Of a DNA stretch of 64,000 nt, positions 22,515-34,605 are shown piece after piece; within the stretch, counting starts at the first letter, position 1, and each line of letters opens with the position of its first letter. Below the pieces are notes generated by a model that had not been told where the DNA came from, ran no database searches, and was given only the letters and a program-made list of their open reading frames with translations. The DNA comes from Siderastrea siderea (Eukaryota > Cnidaria > Anthozoa > Scleractinia > Rhizangiidae). Location: the NCBI GenBank assembly GCA_964030785.1, contig OZ034968.1:32994686-33058685 (forward strand), in the 5' to 3' direction. A program made the translations under genes and the position numbers.

Positions 22515-23382
22515 TTGGAAACTGCCCCCAACGTGGAGACACGAACAGTCGTGACCCACTGAAGCAGCAACTATGTACTAAAGTGTCAGAGATCGGACAT
22601 GCGTTTATGCGATTGTTATGTAAAACTCAGCTTTGTGCTGAATGTTGCTTTTAAAATCAGATAATGGAATAAAAAAAATTCTGGTGCAGATGAACTTTTG
22701 TCCCAAGTGATAAAGGACTAAGAAAGGCTATGCACTAAAAAAAGTATGGGCTTAAGCGTATGGCTGTTTGAGAAGTTGCTCGGAATTGCACGAACAGGTT
22801 GCTCGAAATTTGTCAAAAAGTTGCTCAAAAAATCCTGGATGTTGCTTTCTTTCTCAAAAAAAAATAATAATAATAGATAAAAAAAGTTGGAGACCGCGTT
22901 TTCCATGAGTGAGTAGTCAACGAGGCACAGCCCAGTTGACTATTGTTAACGGAGAACTCGGGCTCGCAGACTAATATTTTTGGTAGACATTAAGGAATTG
23001 CAGTCTTCAACCAACCATTTAAACAAAAATCAAGAATTTTCCCTTTAAGCGAGTCGTGCTGTACAAGAGTTGTCTCGTAAAATTCATTTTTTAATAGCAA
23101 AGCGCGCAGGGTTTAAAAATAAAATGCAAATGATTACTCCCCCCAGGCTCAGACAACATGAGCGTGTTCTAAAAGAAATGGAGAAAATCTAGGTGAAGTT
23201 TTCGTTTTAAAGAAATGTTTTACGGACACCAGCTGTTTAAGAAAGTGTTTTAGGAAAACCGTCCGCCATTCCGGTTTGTTTGTCTGAGTCTTGTCTGAGT
23301 CATGACGTCACTCGCGCGCTTCGCTATTGAACCAAAAAAATGCACACATAATGTGTCTTGTGTTTAACTACCTGTATTAGTG
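22515..23382. other. Stretch without recognisable gene
   Basis: AT-rich, with A-rich runs near 22850; nothing recognised. Confidence 0.4.

Positions 23383-23453
<71 letters not shown>
23383..23453. repeat. (ATT)n microsatellite
   Basis: About 23 tandem ATT units. Confidence 0.95.
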
Positions 23454-24340
23454 CATTTAACTGATGTCGGGTGGTAGGCTATTCCACAAGGACAATGAGC
23501 ACAGAAGACCAAAACAAAACAATGAAAACCTCTTCTTGGAGACCTATAGAGACAAAAACAAAAATGTTTAAGGGACTTGTTCGAGATTAGCAGGGGGAGG
23601 AGGGGGGTTGAGATTTAAAATTGAGCAATGAAATGAAGTACCCTCTTTGTTGATGGGAATGAAATTTGCTGACCCCTTGGGCTTGGCCTCAAACATCACG
23701 ACCCCCCCCCCCCCCTGCATGTGCACAGATTATACCTCCAATAATGCCATAGCAGGAGCTGTTCTTGTCAGCAATTATACGCTGATTCCCGATGGTAATA
23801 TTGGAGAAGGCCAAACAAATAAAAAAAATCTGAGTTCTAAGCCAAGTAAAAGAAAAAAAGGAACAGAAACAAAACAAGATGGCTAGAAAAACAAGAATGC
23901 CGACAAACTGTAAGTTACTAATTGAAACCACTGCACCCCAACATAAGTCATATTTAACAATAAGATTATGAGCTTAAGATTTTGGCCGAATCAACTACAA
24001 TCACTTCATAGAAATCGATAGTGAATAATGTAATTGTTTTAGTAGAACTCTAACTCATTTTCCTTGAAACAATAATTTTTAACCTTTTTTCTACAATGTG
24101 AACTAGATTAAACTTTCCGCCTTAGCCAAATCGCATGCTTAGACTAAATTGTCATTTAAAACTTCAGTTCATTCAGTAATCTTGACGTTTTAAACTCGTG
24201 CGATGGTGAATATTCATGTGTTTTTGTCTTCTTGGGAATTGAATTATCCAACCATATTTCTAAACTTCCTCTGAAACTTCAGGGAAACAAGAAAATGTCA
24301 CCATTCTGTAGACAACCTTCAGCCACTACACACTAATTAG

Positions 24341-24447
24341 CAATTAGACAGCGAGCTCGAGGTTTCTATCGGCTGATAGTTGGCAAGGGGCCAAGCCCCG
24401 AGCCAACTATCAAAGTGGATAGAAACCGAGAGTGAGCTGTCTAATTG
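24341..24447. mobile_element. 107-bp foldback element
   Basis: CAATTAGACAGCGAGCTCGAGG at the left is answered by CTCACTCTCGGTTTC-type sequence read in reverse at the right (ATAGAAACCGAGAGTGAGCTG then TCTAATTG). The centre contains a second hairpin (GATAGTTGG / CCAACTATC). Confidence 0.7.
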
Positions 24448-24450
24448 TTT

Positions 24451-24640
24451 TAGCATAACCTACTGACCGGTCTATTAAACACAGAATATCGCTAGAATTG
24501 ATTTATTGAAGCTTTTGGTTGATAAAATTCAGTGAAAATCTGAGCAACCGCTCTGAGAGCCGTCTATTGATCAGTAGACGGCACCTGTGTAGATAATCTG
24601 ATTGTGCGATTAACTAATAGATGGTCAGTGGGTTATGCTA
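24451..24640. mobile_element. 190-bp MITE with TAGCATAACC ends
   Basis: TAGCATAACCTACTGACC at the left and GGTCAGTGGGTTATGCTA at the right are inverted repeats with one mismatch. An internal perfect palindrome, GCCGTCTATTGATCAGTAGACGGC in part, adds a second hairpin. It directly abuts the previous foldback. Confidence 0.75.
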
Positions 24641-26289
24641 AGATGGTATAGAGTCCATTGGCAAACTCACAACTCCATTATGAAGGAAGAAGTGGTATAA
24701 CAAAGAAACAATTGCCATGCATCTGTCTTGCCACTGACAAATGACTGTTTACCAAGGCAGCACAGGACACTATCAAGCAAAATCTGCCCTTTACCACGAG
24801 TGAGAATTATCATGATGATGATGATGATCTTTTGTATATTAATTTGCTATTCCTGTCATAATATAACATTACATCACAATGCCTGTTATGATCACGTCAC
24901 TGTAAATTCATGTGACCCTCCTAGCTCTTTCACTGCCTATTTTTTCATGGCTCTCCCTTTTCAGGGACCTATTTACACTCCCCTCCCCCCTGCTAATTTC
25001 TGACAAGTCCCTAAGATTGACCAGATAATGAATTGTCACTTTTCCTTTGAGTGACTCCCAGAATTTAAACCATATCTCAATCAATAGGAGCCATGAGTAG
25101 GTTCATCATTGTGATATATCTCTCTGCCCAGTAAATATGCCTACCCCTGCCCTTCCCAAGGCTGCCAACCTGCAACCCAATCCCATGAAACAAAATCAAA
25201 TGTAACAATTTCTGTCCATAATTATAGGAGGGTGATACCCTTTTAAGGTTAAAAACACCTGAAAGTGTTTCACTTGTGAGAATGGTGACATTTAACAACA
25301 GCAAGAACATGTTTAGTTGCCTTCAGTCTGACAAGAAATCTAAGCTTATACAAGGATTTTCATTGAGCAGCAAGTTCTCCTTCATTCTCACCTGAAAGAC
25401 CAATGGAAAACAGCTCAGAATGGGTGCCAGCCAATGTTCCTCATGCAGGCCATGTCAACCTGCCAAAAAATTTAGACATTAAGTCTTATCTAAAACTGCA
25501 TGGTGAGTCCCTAATCTAAGCTAGACAAGGGTCTTTCCACAGTATTGCGAAGGCATTGCATGAGTGCAAATGTACCATCACGGTGCACATGCAGATGTGA
25601 GATAAGAAAAGGCTGTAAAATTGTGATAGAAAATGATCTCTTTTGCCAGCCATCTAAGTTAAAATTAATATTCCTCAGACACTTTTCCTCCCTGTAGCAG
25701 CATTCCCCTTAGCAACCAAATTTCCCCTCCAGAACAGAAACTAATCATTATTTCTTTTGCACACCTTACATCCTGTTTTTCTAAATAAAGAAGTTAATTA
25801 AAGTAAAATAAGAAAGACTAAAATGAAGCTGTTAACAAACTATTAGAGCAGCAGAAGTAATATAACTGACAGATTACCATAATTTACCAACAGATGCCAT
25901 TGCAATTTTTAACAAGTTAAAAATCTGGTAGCAGTAATCCAAAGCTGGAATTTTCATTCTCCAGTGAAAACTGGGACTAAAGGCTGCTAGAATATTAGCA
26001 CTCACAATCTGGATTTTTTCCTGGTCTCTTGATACATTCAACGTGAAGTTTCAGCTTTTGTCACCAGTCTCATCTACCTTCTTAAATGTCAAAATGCAAG
26101 AGCCCCCTGTGGAGTCACCATGACAACAGTTTTAACCAAACATACAAGTTTGAACAGAAGGATGTTTATACTGTTGAATGGCTTCAATTTTATTCTCTAG
26201 TCACTGGATTGAAAAATTTTCATTTTTTCACCACTCATGTGGAATGGCCTAAGACCCTTTTTGTGCTGTCAGGCCTCATATATATATAT
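24641..26289. other. Stretch without recognisable gene
   Basis: Only short unrecognised ORFs; a (TATA)n tract lies just before the Penelope-associated inverted repeat. Confidence 0.4.
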
Positions 26290-26860
26290 ACTCGTTGAAG
26301 GAAAGCGAGGACGGACAACTTCTGACGACTAAAAAGTTAAAAAATTTAATAAAAAATAAAAACGTTTCCGTCTTAGACCTTCATCAGTTACATGAAAAAT
26401 TTAACTTATCAAATCTACCTTGAATAAGATTACAGAACAAAACAAGACGCAAAATACAATTCAACGCTATGAGTTACGTAACCGGCGTGATTATAACAAT
26501 ACTAAAACGAGGATAAGTGACGCTAACATTCAAAAATAAAAACAATATAGTACAACGATTATATAACGAAAAAAGGAAAACTAAACAATACTAACAATTA
26601 AACGTAATTACAAGGTGTAGATACAGGTACAACACTAAATAAATGAACGATACAAGGCAAAAATATAACAAAAGACCGGAAATATGCTACTATAAAAATA
26701 AATAACAAAAGATGACAGATAAGACTAAAAACTAAAAACTACTAATTCAAAAAAGATGACATTTGCAATGCGGCAAAAGAAAGAGCAGTCAAAAGGAAAG
26801 CAACCTACGTTTACGCAAACATGGATCATAACAAAATCCCAAATCGAGGCCTTTGGAGGG
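26290..26860 (-). repeat. Long inverted repeat of a Penelope-like element, left arm
   Basis: From CTCGTTGAAGGAAAGCGAGG to CGAGGCCTTTGGA this is the reverse complement, with few differences, of 28920-29488. Penelope-like elements often carry LTR-like repeats that can be in inverted orientation, which this pair resembles. No ORF of note. Confidence 0.75.
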
Positions 26861-26875
26861 TAAAATTACAGAGAA

Positions 26876-27022
26876 TTTCTGCATTCATTAGTGGTTCTAT
26901 ATAGAGCATACTAATGAGGCATTGTTTTCCTTTGTCTGGAAGCCTCATTAGTATGCTCTATATAGAGCATACTAATGACTAAGTAGAAACTACTAATGAA
27001 TGCACGAATTCTCTGTGAATAT
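26876..27022. mobile_element. Foldback MITE
   Basis: ACAGAGAATTTCTGCATTCA at the left is answered by TGAATGCACGAATTCTCTGT at the right. The inside repeats the palindrome GCTCTATATAGAGC twice. Confidence 0.7.
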
Positions 27023-27569
27023 TTATAACTAAATCGATAAAAACAACACCTTCAAAAAATGCAATCTTGTAATATCATAGCAAAAAGCAAATTGAAAGAA
27101 AAACCAATTACTTTACAGCTTTACATGAAATAAGAAATGTTCAGACCTTAATTGAAATAGAAGGACAGACTTGTTTCTCCACGTTTGCGGACTACTAGTG
27201 TTGTACTTGAACTTGCCTTTGGTCTCTTGGCTTTCCCTGCGGGTTCCTCACTTGCTGGTACCGGTGGTTGTTGCGCGTCGAAGACTGCTTTCACCAGTGT
27301 AAATCTAGTAAATCTTGTGAAGCAATCACTGTCTTGAGTTCCTCAATTTCCGTGTATTGGCTCATGGCTGTTTACGCATCAACTGCGATAACCCGCGCAG
27401 TGAGGCACTCTCAGAAAAACATTGCAACTCAAAGGCGTGTGTACAATAGCGAAAATATCGTTAAAAAATAGCAACGTGATTTCAAGGTGAGAACTAAAAA
27501 ATTAAAATGCAAAAATACAATCTGCACGCAAAAACGAACTTGTTCGTGGGTGTGACCATGTTCTAAGGC

Positions 27570-27707
27570 GGTTAGACAATGAACGCTCGTGTCCTATGGG
27601 ATATAGCGTACCTCGCAAGATAGAATGCCACTCGGCCTGCGGCCTCGTGGCATTCTATCTTTGCTCGGGACAGTATATCCCATAGAACACTCGAGTTCAT
27701 TGTCTAA
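27570..27707. mobile_element. Foldback element with GGTTAGACAATGAACG ends
   Basis: The left arm (GTTAGACAATGAACGCTCG, then CCTATGGGATATA) is answered by TATATCCCATAG then CGAGTTCATTGTCTAAC at the right. The centre is a further hairpin around GATAGAATGCCAC / GTGGCATTCTATC. Confidence 0.7.
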
Positions 27708-27717
27708 CCCTTACTTA

Positions 27718-27850
27718 AACCATGGGGTGCCAAAGAGAACAGCTGAGCACTCCAATAAGCCTCCTTTGTAATTAAAAGCCTGTTGATCTCATCCGAGTTG
27801 TTTGGGGCCTGCACCTGATCAATAGATTGAAACGAAAAATCATCTAAAAT
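27718..27850. repeat. Inner inverted repeat flanking the GIY-YIG ORF, left
   Basis: CCATGGGGTGCCAAAGAGAA through to AAATCATCTAAAATGTG is the reverse complement of 28478-28608, so the coding relic lies between two ~130-bp inverted copies of part of its own sequence. Confidence 0.75.
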
Positions 27851-28523
27851 GTGTGAAGTTTTTGTTGAAATGCACTGCTACTTCACAAGTTGTTTTGTTT
27901 GTGAGCATAGCAGACTTGTGATTACGAAACCTAATTCGAAAATCAGTGGTTGTTGATCCTATGTATTGCAAACGACATTTCTTGCAAGAAACCAAATAAA
28001 TCACATTTTTAGAATCACAAGAAAGTCTTGAATGAATGGTGTATTTTTTGCCCGTCTGCAAGCTAAGAAATGATTTGGATTCAACAAAGAAATTTCGACA
28101 AAGATCGCATCTATTCCTTTCGCATTTGAAACAGCCATTGCTTTGTTGAATTGTTTGTCCCTCTTCGGCGGTTTTAAAACGAGATGGTGCCAATAATTCT
28201 TTAAGATTTTTTGACCTACGAAAAGATGGTATGATAGAGCCTGGAGGGAAAAGTTCTTTTAATTTGGGGTTGGATTGTAAAATCAACAAATGCTTTCTAA
28301 TTATGTTGCCCACGTTCGGTAAATTTGGATTAAATGTCAATACGAATGGAAATAATTTCTTCGCTTCTTTTCCACGTGTCCTGAGTAAATCATTTCTAGA
28401 AATGGCGGAGGCTTTGGAGAATTGATCATTGACTAATTTAGAGGGATAACCCTGGTTAACAAGGGTTATCCCACATTTTAGATGATTTTTCGTTTCAATG
28501 TATTGATCAGGTGCAGGCCCCAA
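27840..28523 (-). pseudogene. Penelope-like retroelement fragment, GIY-YIG endonuclease end
   Basis: The ORF encodes the C-terminal part of a Penelope-like element protein. A linker region (KELFPPGSIIPSFRRSKNLKELL) is followed by a Cys-rich stretch (CFKCERNRCDLC) and a GIY-YIG nuclease region (VIYLVSCKKCRLQYIGSTTTDFRIRFRNH). The reverse transcriptase that should precede it is missing. The first in-frame residue of the track is not an ATG, so the 5' end is a truncation point and not a start. It ends in inverted-repeat sequence. The element is dead as an autonomous unit. Confidence 0.8.
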
Positions 28524-28610
28524 ACAACTCGGATGAGATCGACAGGCTTTTAATTACAAAGGAGGCTTATTGGAGTGCTCAGCTGTTCTCTTTGGCACCC
28601 CATGGTTTAA
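28478..28610. repeat. Inner inverted repeat flanking the GIY-YIG ORF, right
   Basis: Counterpart of 27718-27850 in reverse orientation; it ends in CTTTGGCACCCCATGG. Confidence 0.75.
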
Positions 28611-28919
28611 ATAAAAGAAAAGAATTTCATTCTAGGAATATAGAGCATCGAAATGCTGGACACTGATTGGCTGAGTGGGTGTGACCATGTTCTAAATAAA
28701 AGAAAAGAATTTCATTCTAGGAATAGAATTTGTTATAATTAATTTTCTTTTTTGTGATTCTTCGTTCGCGATATATGGCCGTTCAAAGGCCCTTTTCTTG
28801 GATTTTGTCAGCCTCTTAGGTGTTGGGTATACTCAAAGGCCCTGTCCGGGGAACTTATTACGGTCATTATTGTTTAAGGGCCCCCCCCGGGATTTTGTTG
28901 TCTATCGGCCCTTTGGGGC

Positions 28920-29488
28920 TCCAAAGGCCTCGATTTGGGATTTTGTTATGATCCATGTTTGCGTAAACGTAGGTTGCTTTCCTTTTGATTGCTCTTTCTT
29001 TTACCGCTTTGCAAATGTCATCTTTTTTGAATTAGTAGTTTTTAGTTTTTAGTCTTATCTGTCATCTTTTGTTATTTATTTTTATAGTAGCATATTTCAG
29101 GTCTTTTGTTATATTTTTGCCTTGTATCGTTCATTTATTTAGTGTTGTACCTGTATCTACACCTTGTAATTACGTTTAATTGTTAGTATTGTTTAGTTTT
29201 CCTTTTTTCGTTATATAATCGTTGTACTATATTGTTTTTATTTTTGAATGTTAGCGTCACTTATCCTCGTTTTAGTATTGTTATAATCACGCCGGTTACG
29301 TAACTCATAGCGTTGAATTGTATTTTGCGTCTTGTTTTGTTCTGTAATCTTATTTAAGGTAGATTTGATAAGTTAAATTTTTCATGTAACTGATGAAGGT
29401 CTAAGACGGAAACGTTTTTATTTTTTATTACATTTTTTAACTTTTTAGTCGTCAGAAGTTGTCCGTCCTCGCTTTCCTTCAACGAGTT
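28920..29488 (+). repeat. Long inverted repeat of a Penelope-like element, right arm
   Basis: Reverse complement of 26290-26860, ending CGCTTTCCTTCAACGAG. About 400 bases of it, plus the following ~85 bases, are repeated in direct orientation at 34020-34495. Confidence 0.75.
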
Positions 29489-30689
29489 TTAATTCCATGC
29501 AGTGAGGCTTGGACTGTGAATCTTTGATCCTCCTGACGCAGTGGCATTCTTTGTTGGCCTGAGGCAACCATTAACTGTTACTGAATGAAGAAACTGTGTC
29601 ACCAACGAAAAATGCCGCTTGCGAGTGGGATCCAAACGGATACACGATGCCTTGACTCCAAGAATTAGATAAGTTGAATGAAAAAGGAAGTCAACTACAA
29701 ACCGCTCACAGGTCCATGTTTAATACAAACGTTTCGCCCTTAGGGCTTCTTCAGTGTATGGTTGACATTGGACAATACTTGGTAAAGCTAGGTCGGTTAC
29801 AAGATCATATATATATGTACAAAGGGTGGTAGATTGCGAAGTCTTAAGGTCACGTAATAATGAACGGGTTCACAAAAAGTGCTAATGAAAAAGTGCTAAT
29901 GAAAGTTACAATTACAAATCATTACAAGTAACTTGTCAAAGGTCACAGAAAGTAAACAATAATACATAATTTGTCAGCCAAAGATAACATAACATTACAT
30001 TATATTATATTCAAAGGATTTACAAAAAGTGCTAATGAAATGAACAAACAAAGGTTACAAAACATTACAAATAACTAGTGAGAGGTCTTCATAAAAAGTA
30101 TTGCCTAATTTGTCAGCCGAGGGGCAACCATCACAATAAAAATTTTAGGTCTAAAAATTCAGCTATTACGTAACTAAACAAGTAAAAAAAAATAATAATG
30201 CAAGGTGGTATGAGAAAAGTACGATAAAAAGTTCTTCAACGTAACAAAATCCTAACTAGAAGACCTTGAATAAAAGCAACAGTTTCCAAGGCAGGGGTCC
30301 TTAAAGGCCCAGTAATACGGGCAACATTTTCGTGCAACTTGTCGCGCAACAATGTTGCCGTTGCAAGTTGTGATTGTTTGTTGCGCGTATTACCACCTTC
30401 TCGCGCAACAAATTTTTATGTTGCAGAAAGTAAAAGCAACATCTACTTTAGAATAAAGTTTAATTCTTAATTCTTGTTTTTAAAATGTAATCACGGGAAT
30501 CAATAACATTTAGTGAATGTAACCAGCAAATCAAATTTCTTCTTGGTAACACTTTTATTAAGGAACAATCAATACAGATATTTAAATAAATTATTAAAAT
30601 CACTCAAAGTCTGCTGCTTCACATCCTTCCTTGATGAGTGGAAACTGTAAATTTACAAGAGCGGCACACAGTTGAAAAAGAATGTCTGC
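29489..30689. other. Stretch without recognisable gene; retroelement tails
   Basis: Contains a second Penelope-type 3' motif at 29722-29760 (see findings). At 30312-30425 there is a cluster of GTTGCGCG / CGCGCAAC words that looks like the subterminal region of a DNA transposon. No ORF was recognised. Confidence 0.45.
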
Positions 30690-31860
30690 CTAACAGCCTA
30701 GGTAGGAGGGAATGAAACTTAATATTTTAAAATTTTTTAACCTAGCGTTTGCTCTCTCTACATGGATCCTTGCTCTGACAATCGATTTTGTGGCCTTTGC
30801 CTCACTTTCTGTAAATACACCATTATTCAGAAAGGGTGGTATTTTAAAAGAAACACCATTTGGCAGAATACCTTGAATTAGAAAACCCTTGTCCGCCATA
30901 ATCGTATCCCCAGGCACAAAATGATTCAATAATCCCGACTGCTGTACAATATAGCCTTATCAGAAATTGCACCAGGGTACAACTTGCTTCATAAGTGATA
31001 ACTGCATTTGGTGCCACTCCTACAATGGCCTTTGAACGAATTCATACTCCTGTAGCTTGAATATGTAGCATTTTGTTGACTCATTAAGCTAGGGGTTGCA
31101 ACCTCTGCAATATCAGTGCAGTCAATAACCATTCTACAAGAAGTAAACTGAGAAAATGAAGATGGTGCAAATAGCTTATTTTTATCTCTAGGGGGCACAG
31201 ATGTCATGATACATGTATCTTGAAATAAAATAGAATGCAAACCATGAATAAAAGTAGTTACAATATTTGCTATTGTTCCAACACTGCAACTGAATAACTG
31301 TGCAAGGTGAAGGTTGGTGTAGCTTCGCCTTATCTTCATTAGAGTTATAAAAATTTGATCTTCAAAAGTGATTCCATTTTCCAACCAGAAAAGTAAGTGA
31401 TGGAATCCTTGAATCTTAATGCATGATTTACTACAATATCAAAAACCTCTCTAGTTGGAAGCCCTGTTTCCATTCTTATAACCTCTGCAGTCAATCGTGA
31501 AATAGTGTAGCTTTTCTTCCAGTAATTTTCTCTGGCCTGTACGTCTGCAAGTTCTTTCTTTACTTGATCTAACTCTGCCTCCAGAACAATTTCCTTTGTG
31601 ATAGCTTTCTTTGTATCCTTGGGGCTTTCATTTTGCTGTTGCTCCTTTCCTTTAATCATTGCCTCCACCATCTCTTGCAATGTCTCCTTCTTTGTTGCTA
31701 CTTTCTTCTTTTTCTTTGGTGGTCCTCCTTAAGCTGGGAAAATCTTGTCTTCATTCCTCGCACAAATCTCTGGTCCGAAAGCTTTATTACCATCCCTGAA
31801 ATGGCAGCTGCACACTCTTGTCAGTATTGACTCGGCTCTGTCTTTCTTCCTGTTTTCCGA
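30690..31860 (-). pseudogene. Decayed THAP/DDE (PF13359-like) transposase
   Basis: Read on the minus strand from right to left. The end of a THAP zinc finger (RVCSCHFRDGNKAFGPEIC) near 31850-31740 is followed by an in-frame TAA and a lysine-rich linker. A helical segment runs to about 31345. Then comes a helix-turn-helix and DDE nuclease region (LAQLFSCSVGTIANIV; CRMVIDCTDI; TYSSYRSMNSFKG). After a frameshift near 31035 and others near 30930-30990 it continues as GDTIMADKGFLIQGILP and RIHVERANARLKNFKIL. Acidic residues of the catalytic site are visible in CTDI, ADKGF and HVER. At least three reading-frame breaks make this a pseudogene. Confidence 0.7.
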
Positions 31861-34019
31861 GAGTTATATGAAAGAAGAAAATCACTCAAGCTTATTTCTC
31901 GACTGCCCTTAAGTAGTGCAATTAAAAATGTTAAAATAAAGGGCAAAACGTATGCTAGAATTCGATCTTGAAACGCTAAAGAAAGCCATGTGATTTTACA
32001 CTCCGAGATTGCACATACTGCGAAACCACATCATCACACAGAATCAGGCCGCGAATGATCCACTTTCTTACTTTCTTCGACTGAAGACATTTGATGATTG
32101 TTTGGTTCGGAAAAGTTAAACTTATATAATGTAGGGGAAGGCTTAATCCACGGATATTGCCAAACCAAAACAATCCGCCGATCGACATCGAAGACACCTG
32201 AACTCGATTTGTTGTGAATTGTTTCGCCGAAGCTTTACGCGTACAAACACTAGATTTCAGTTTTATGCCATTACAGTATTTATGAGCCAAAAAACTATAC
32301 AAACCTTAGCAATCGAATCCATCGTCTGTATTCTTCGTTCTTCTTTTCCTTGCCAAAGAACTTCCACGTATGGCTCTCGGACTGATGGTTACAGTCGGGT
32401 GCGAAGCACTGGACCATTTCGGCCTTTTTGACCTTCTTAGAGTAAAATTTACATTGCGTAACTCTAGGAGAACCCTAAAGCAAAACGTGACAAAGACTTT
32501 TATGGAGTCTTTTCTTTTTTTCGCGTGGTTTGCTTGAAGAAACATAAGCTGCGTGACCGACGCGCCATTGTTTTGTTCAGTCAAAAGGGATTGTTTAGAA
32601 CAGAAAAATTTAGCGCCATGGCAACGTGACGTCACACTTTAGTACTCTATGATTGCTCGTGCGTTTAATCGTGTGGCACGGAAATATGGTGCATTTTAAG
32701 TATTTTTAAATAAAAAATTTTCATAATAACAATAATAATAAATGCGTTGAGTGTTCGTTTTTTGTATCTGTACTGTTCTTTTTATTCTCTTATCTGTTAG
32801 TTAAAACGTTAATTGCAACTTTTTAGAATTTTTCCAGCAAAACAAAACGAAAATAAAATACTGTTTCTATCTCTATCTCGAATATTTATCAACATCACCA
32901 ATTTTGTGTCCAATATTTATCAACATCTGGGTTTTTCGTAAGTGGAACTCCGTGAAGTTTTTTGTGTGTATATTTACACTGCTCCACAGACTAGAAATAA
33001 TAAAAGATTTCGTCTTCGTCGTTCTTTTTGGTTTTAGTGTTTAATTCTGCGTTTAAGCGGAAAAAATCCGTTTTGAAAATTTCGCTGGTAAAATTCTCTT
33101 TCTATTTTGTGTGTGGTATAAATATTAATTGGTTCCGCGCCAATGCTTTTTTCTTCGTTTGTTTTCGACGGAAAACACACGATCTTTTTAGATTGCATTC
33201 AACCTATTGTTTGTTTCTGGAGTGTTAACAATAGCTTCTTAATTTTTATATCCGTAATTAGCATAATAAAATACTCTTGGCTTAAACACTCGTGTTTCTT
33301 CGGTATAAAGCCTTCGGAAGCCCTAATACCACCAATTTTGTGTCCAAAAATACAGTGTGGATAAAGAATTTCGTGAACTGACACAGCAGACAGGTAAAAT
33401 AGGGACTGTCTAAGATAGGTGCGTTGTAGGTTGTCACAACAGAAGCACTTTTTTCAAACAGGCTTTTTAACAGAAGTTTGAAGTCCTCAAATTTAAACAA
33501 GGACGATTTTACTGATTTAAAGGCTTATAACTTTCAGTGGAACTTGAAATCACAAAATCGGCTTCTGTTGTGACACAATAGAGGTTTTAACTGATCAATT
33601 AGTGGCAAAATCAAGAAGCGTTGCCTTCTCCACGAGGAGAAAACTTGGACACGGACTCGCGTTTTACCAAATCTTAACTTTGGAAGCTCAAAGCATCGCA
33701 AAGAAACGCAACTTATCAAAGGAAAAACAACCTTGTTGCACTTTAGGTTTCACCGAAATCGGCTCCCAACCGATCAAGATCTAAAATTTTTTAACGTAAG
33801 ACCTCCACCAAAATTTTCCCTTATAAATTTATTCATGAGCAGCTGGTCACCCGCGGCCTTAAACCTAATTCTATTTTTTGAATTGAATTCGGATCTTTTA
33901 TTGAGGCCCTGAGGTTGGAAAGTGCAAAGTTGGGAGCACCAGATCTAAGATTAATATACGTTCAAATGCCTTTCTTTAGGATTTTGTTATTTTAGCGTAC
34001 ACTTGATCTACTCAGAGGC
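31861..34019. other. Stretch without recognisable gene
   Basis: The first ~700 bases probably hold the degraded 5' part of the THAP-type transposase. After that I see only AT-rich DNA and short shadow ORFs. Confidence 0.35.
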
Positions 34020-34495
34020 TTCGGCCGGGGACTTGCCTTGTATCGTTCATTTATTTAGTGTTGTACCTGTATCTACACCTTGTAATTACGTTTAATCGTT
34101 AGTATTGTTTAGTTTTCCTTTTCTCGTTATATAATCGTTGTACTATATTGTTTTTATTTTTGAATGTTTTTGATTAGCGTCACTTATCCTCGTTTTAGTA
34201 TTGTTATAATCACGCCAGTTACGTAACTCATAGCGTTGAATTGTATTTTGCGTCTTGTTTTGTACTGTAATCTTATTTAAGGTAGAATTGATAAGTTCAA
34301 TTTTTTCATGTAACTGATGAAGGTCTAAGACCGAAACGTTTTTATTTCTTATTAAATTTTTTAACTTTTTAGCCGTCAGAAGTTGTCCGTCCTCGCTTTC
34401 CTTCAACGAGTTTTAATTCCATGCAGTGAGGCTTGGACTGTAAATCTTTGATCCTCCTGACGCAGTGGCATTCTATGTTGGCCTGATGCAACAAT
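34020..34495 (+). repeat. Third copy of the Penelope-associated repeat arm
   Basis: Matches 29120-29570 in direct orientation with scattered differences, including GTAACTGATGAAGGTCTAAG. This shows that the repeat and its right flank moved together. Confidence 0.75.
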
Positions 34496-34605
34496 TAACT
34501 GTCTATATATATATATATATATCGAGCTACAAGTTTTTGTTTGTTCGTTTATATATTTTGAGCTACAAGTTTTCGTTTGTTCGTTTGTTTGTTTGTTTGT
34601 TTTGT

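Noticed and set aside
26876..27022. CRISPR-like array because of repeated CATACTAATGA
   Set aside because: Only two palindromic copies are present in a foldback element, with no spacer structure, and the DNA is clearly eukaryotic.
30690..31680. Intact THAP transposase gene
   Set aside because: An in-frame stop and several frameshifts interrupt it.
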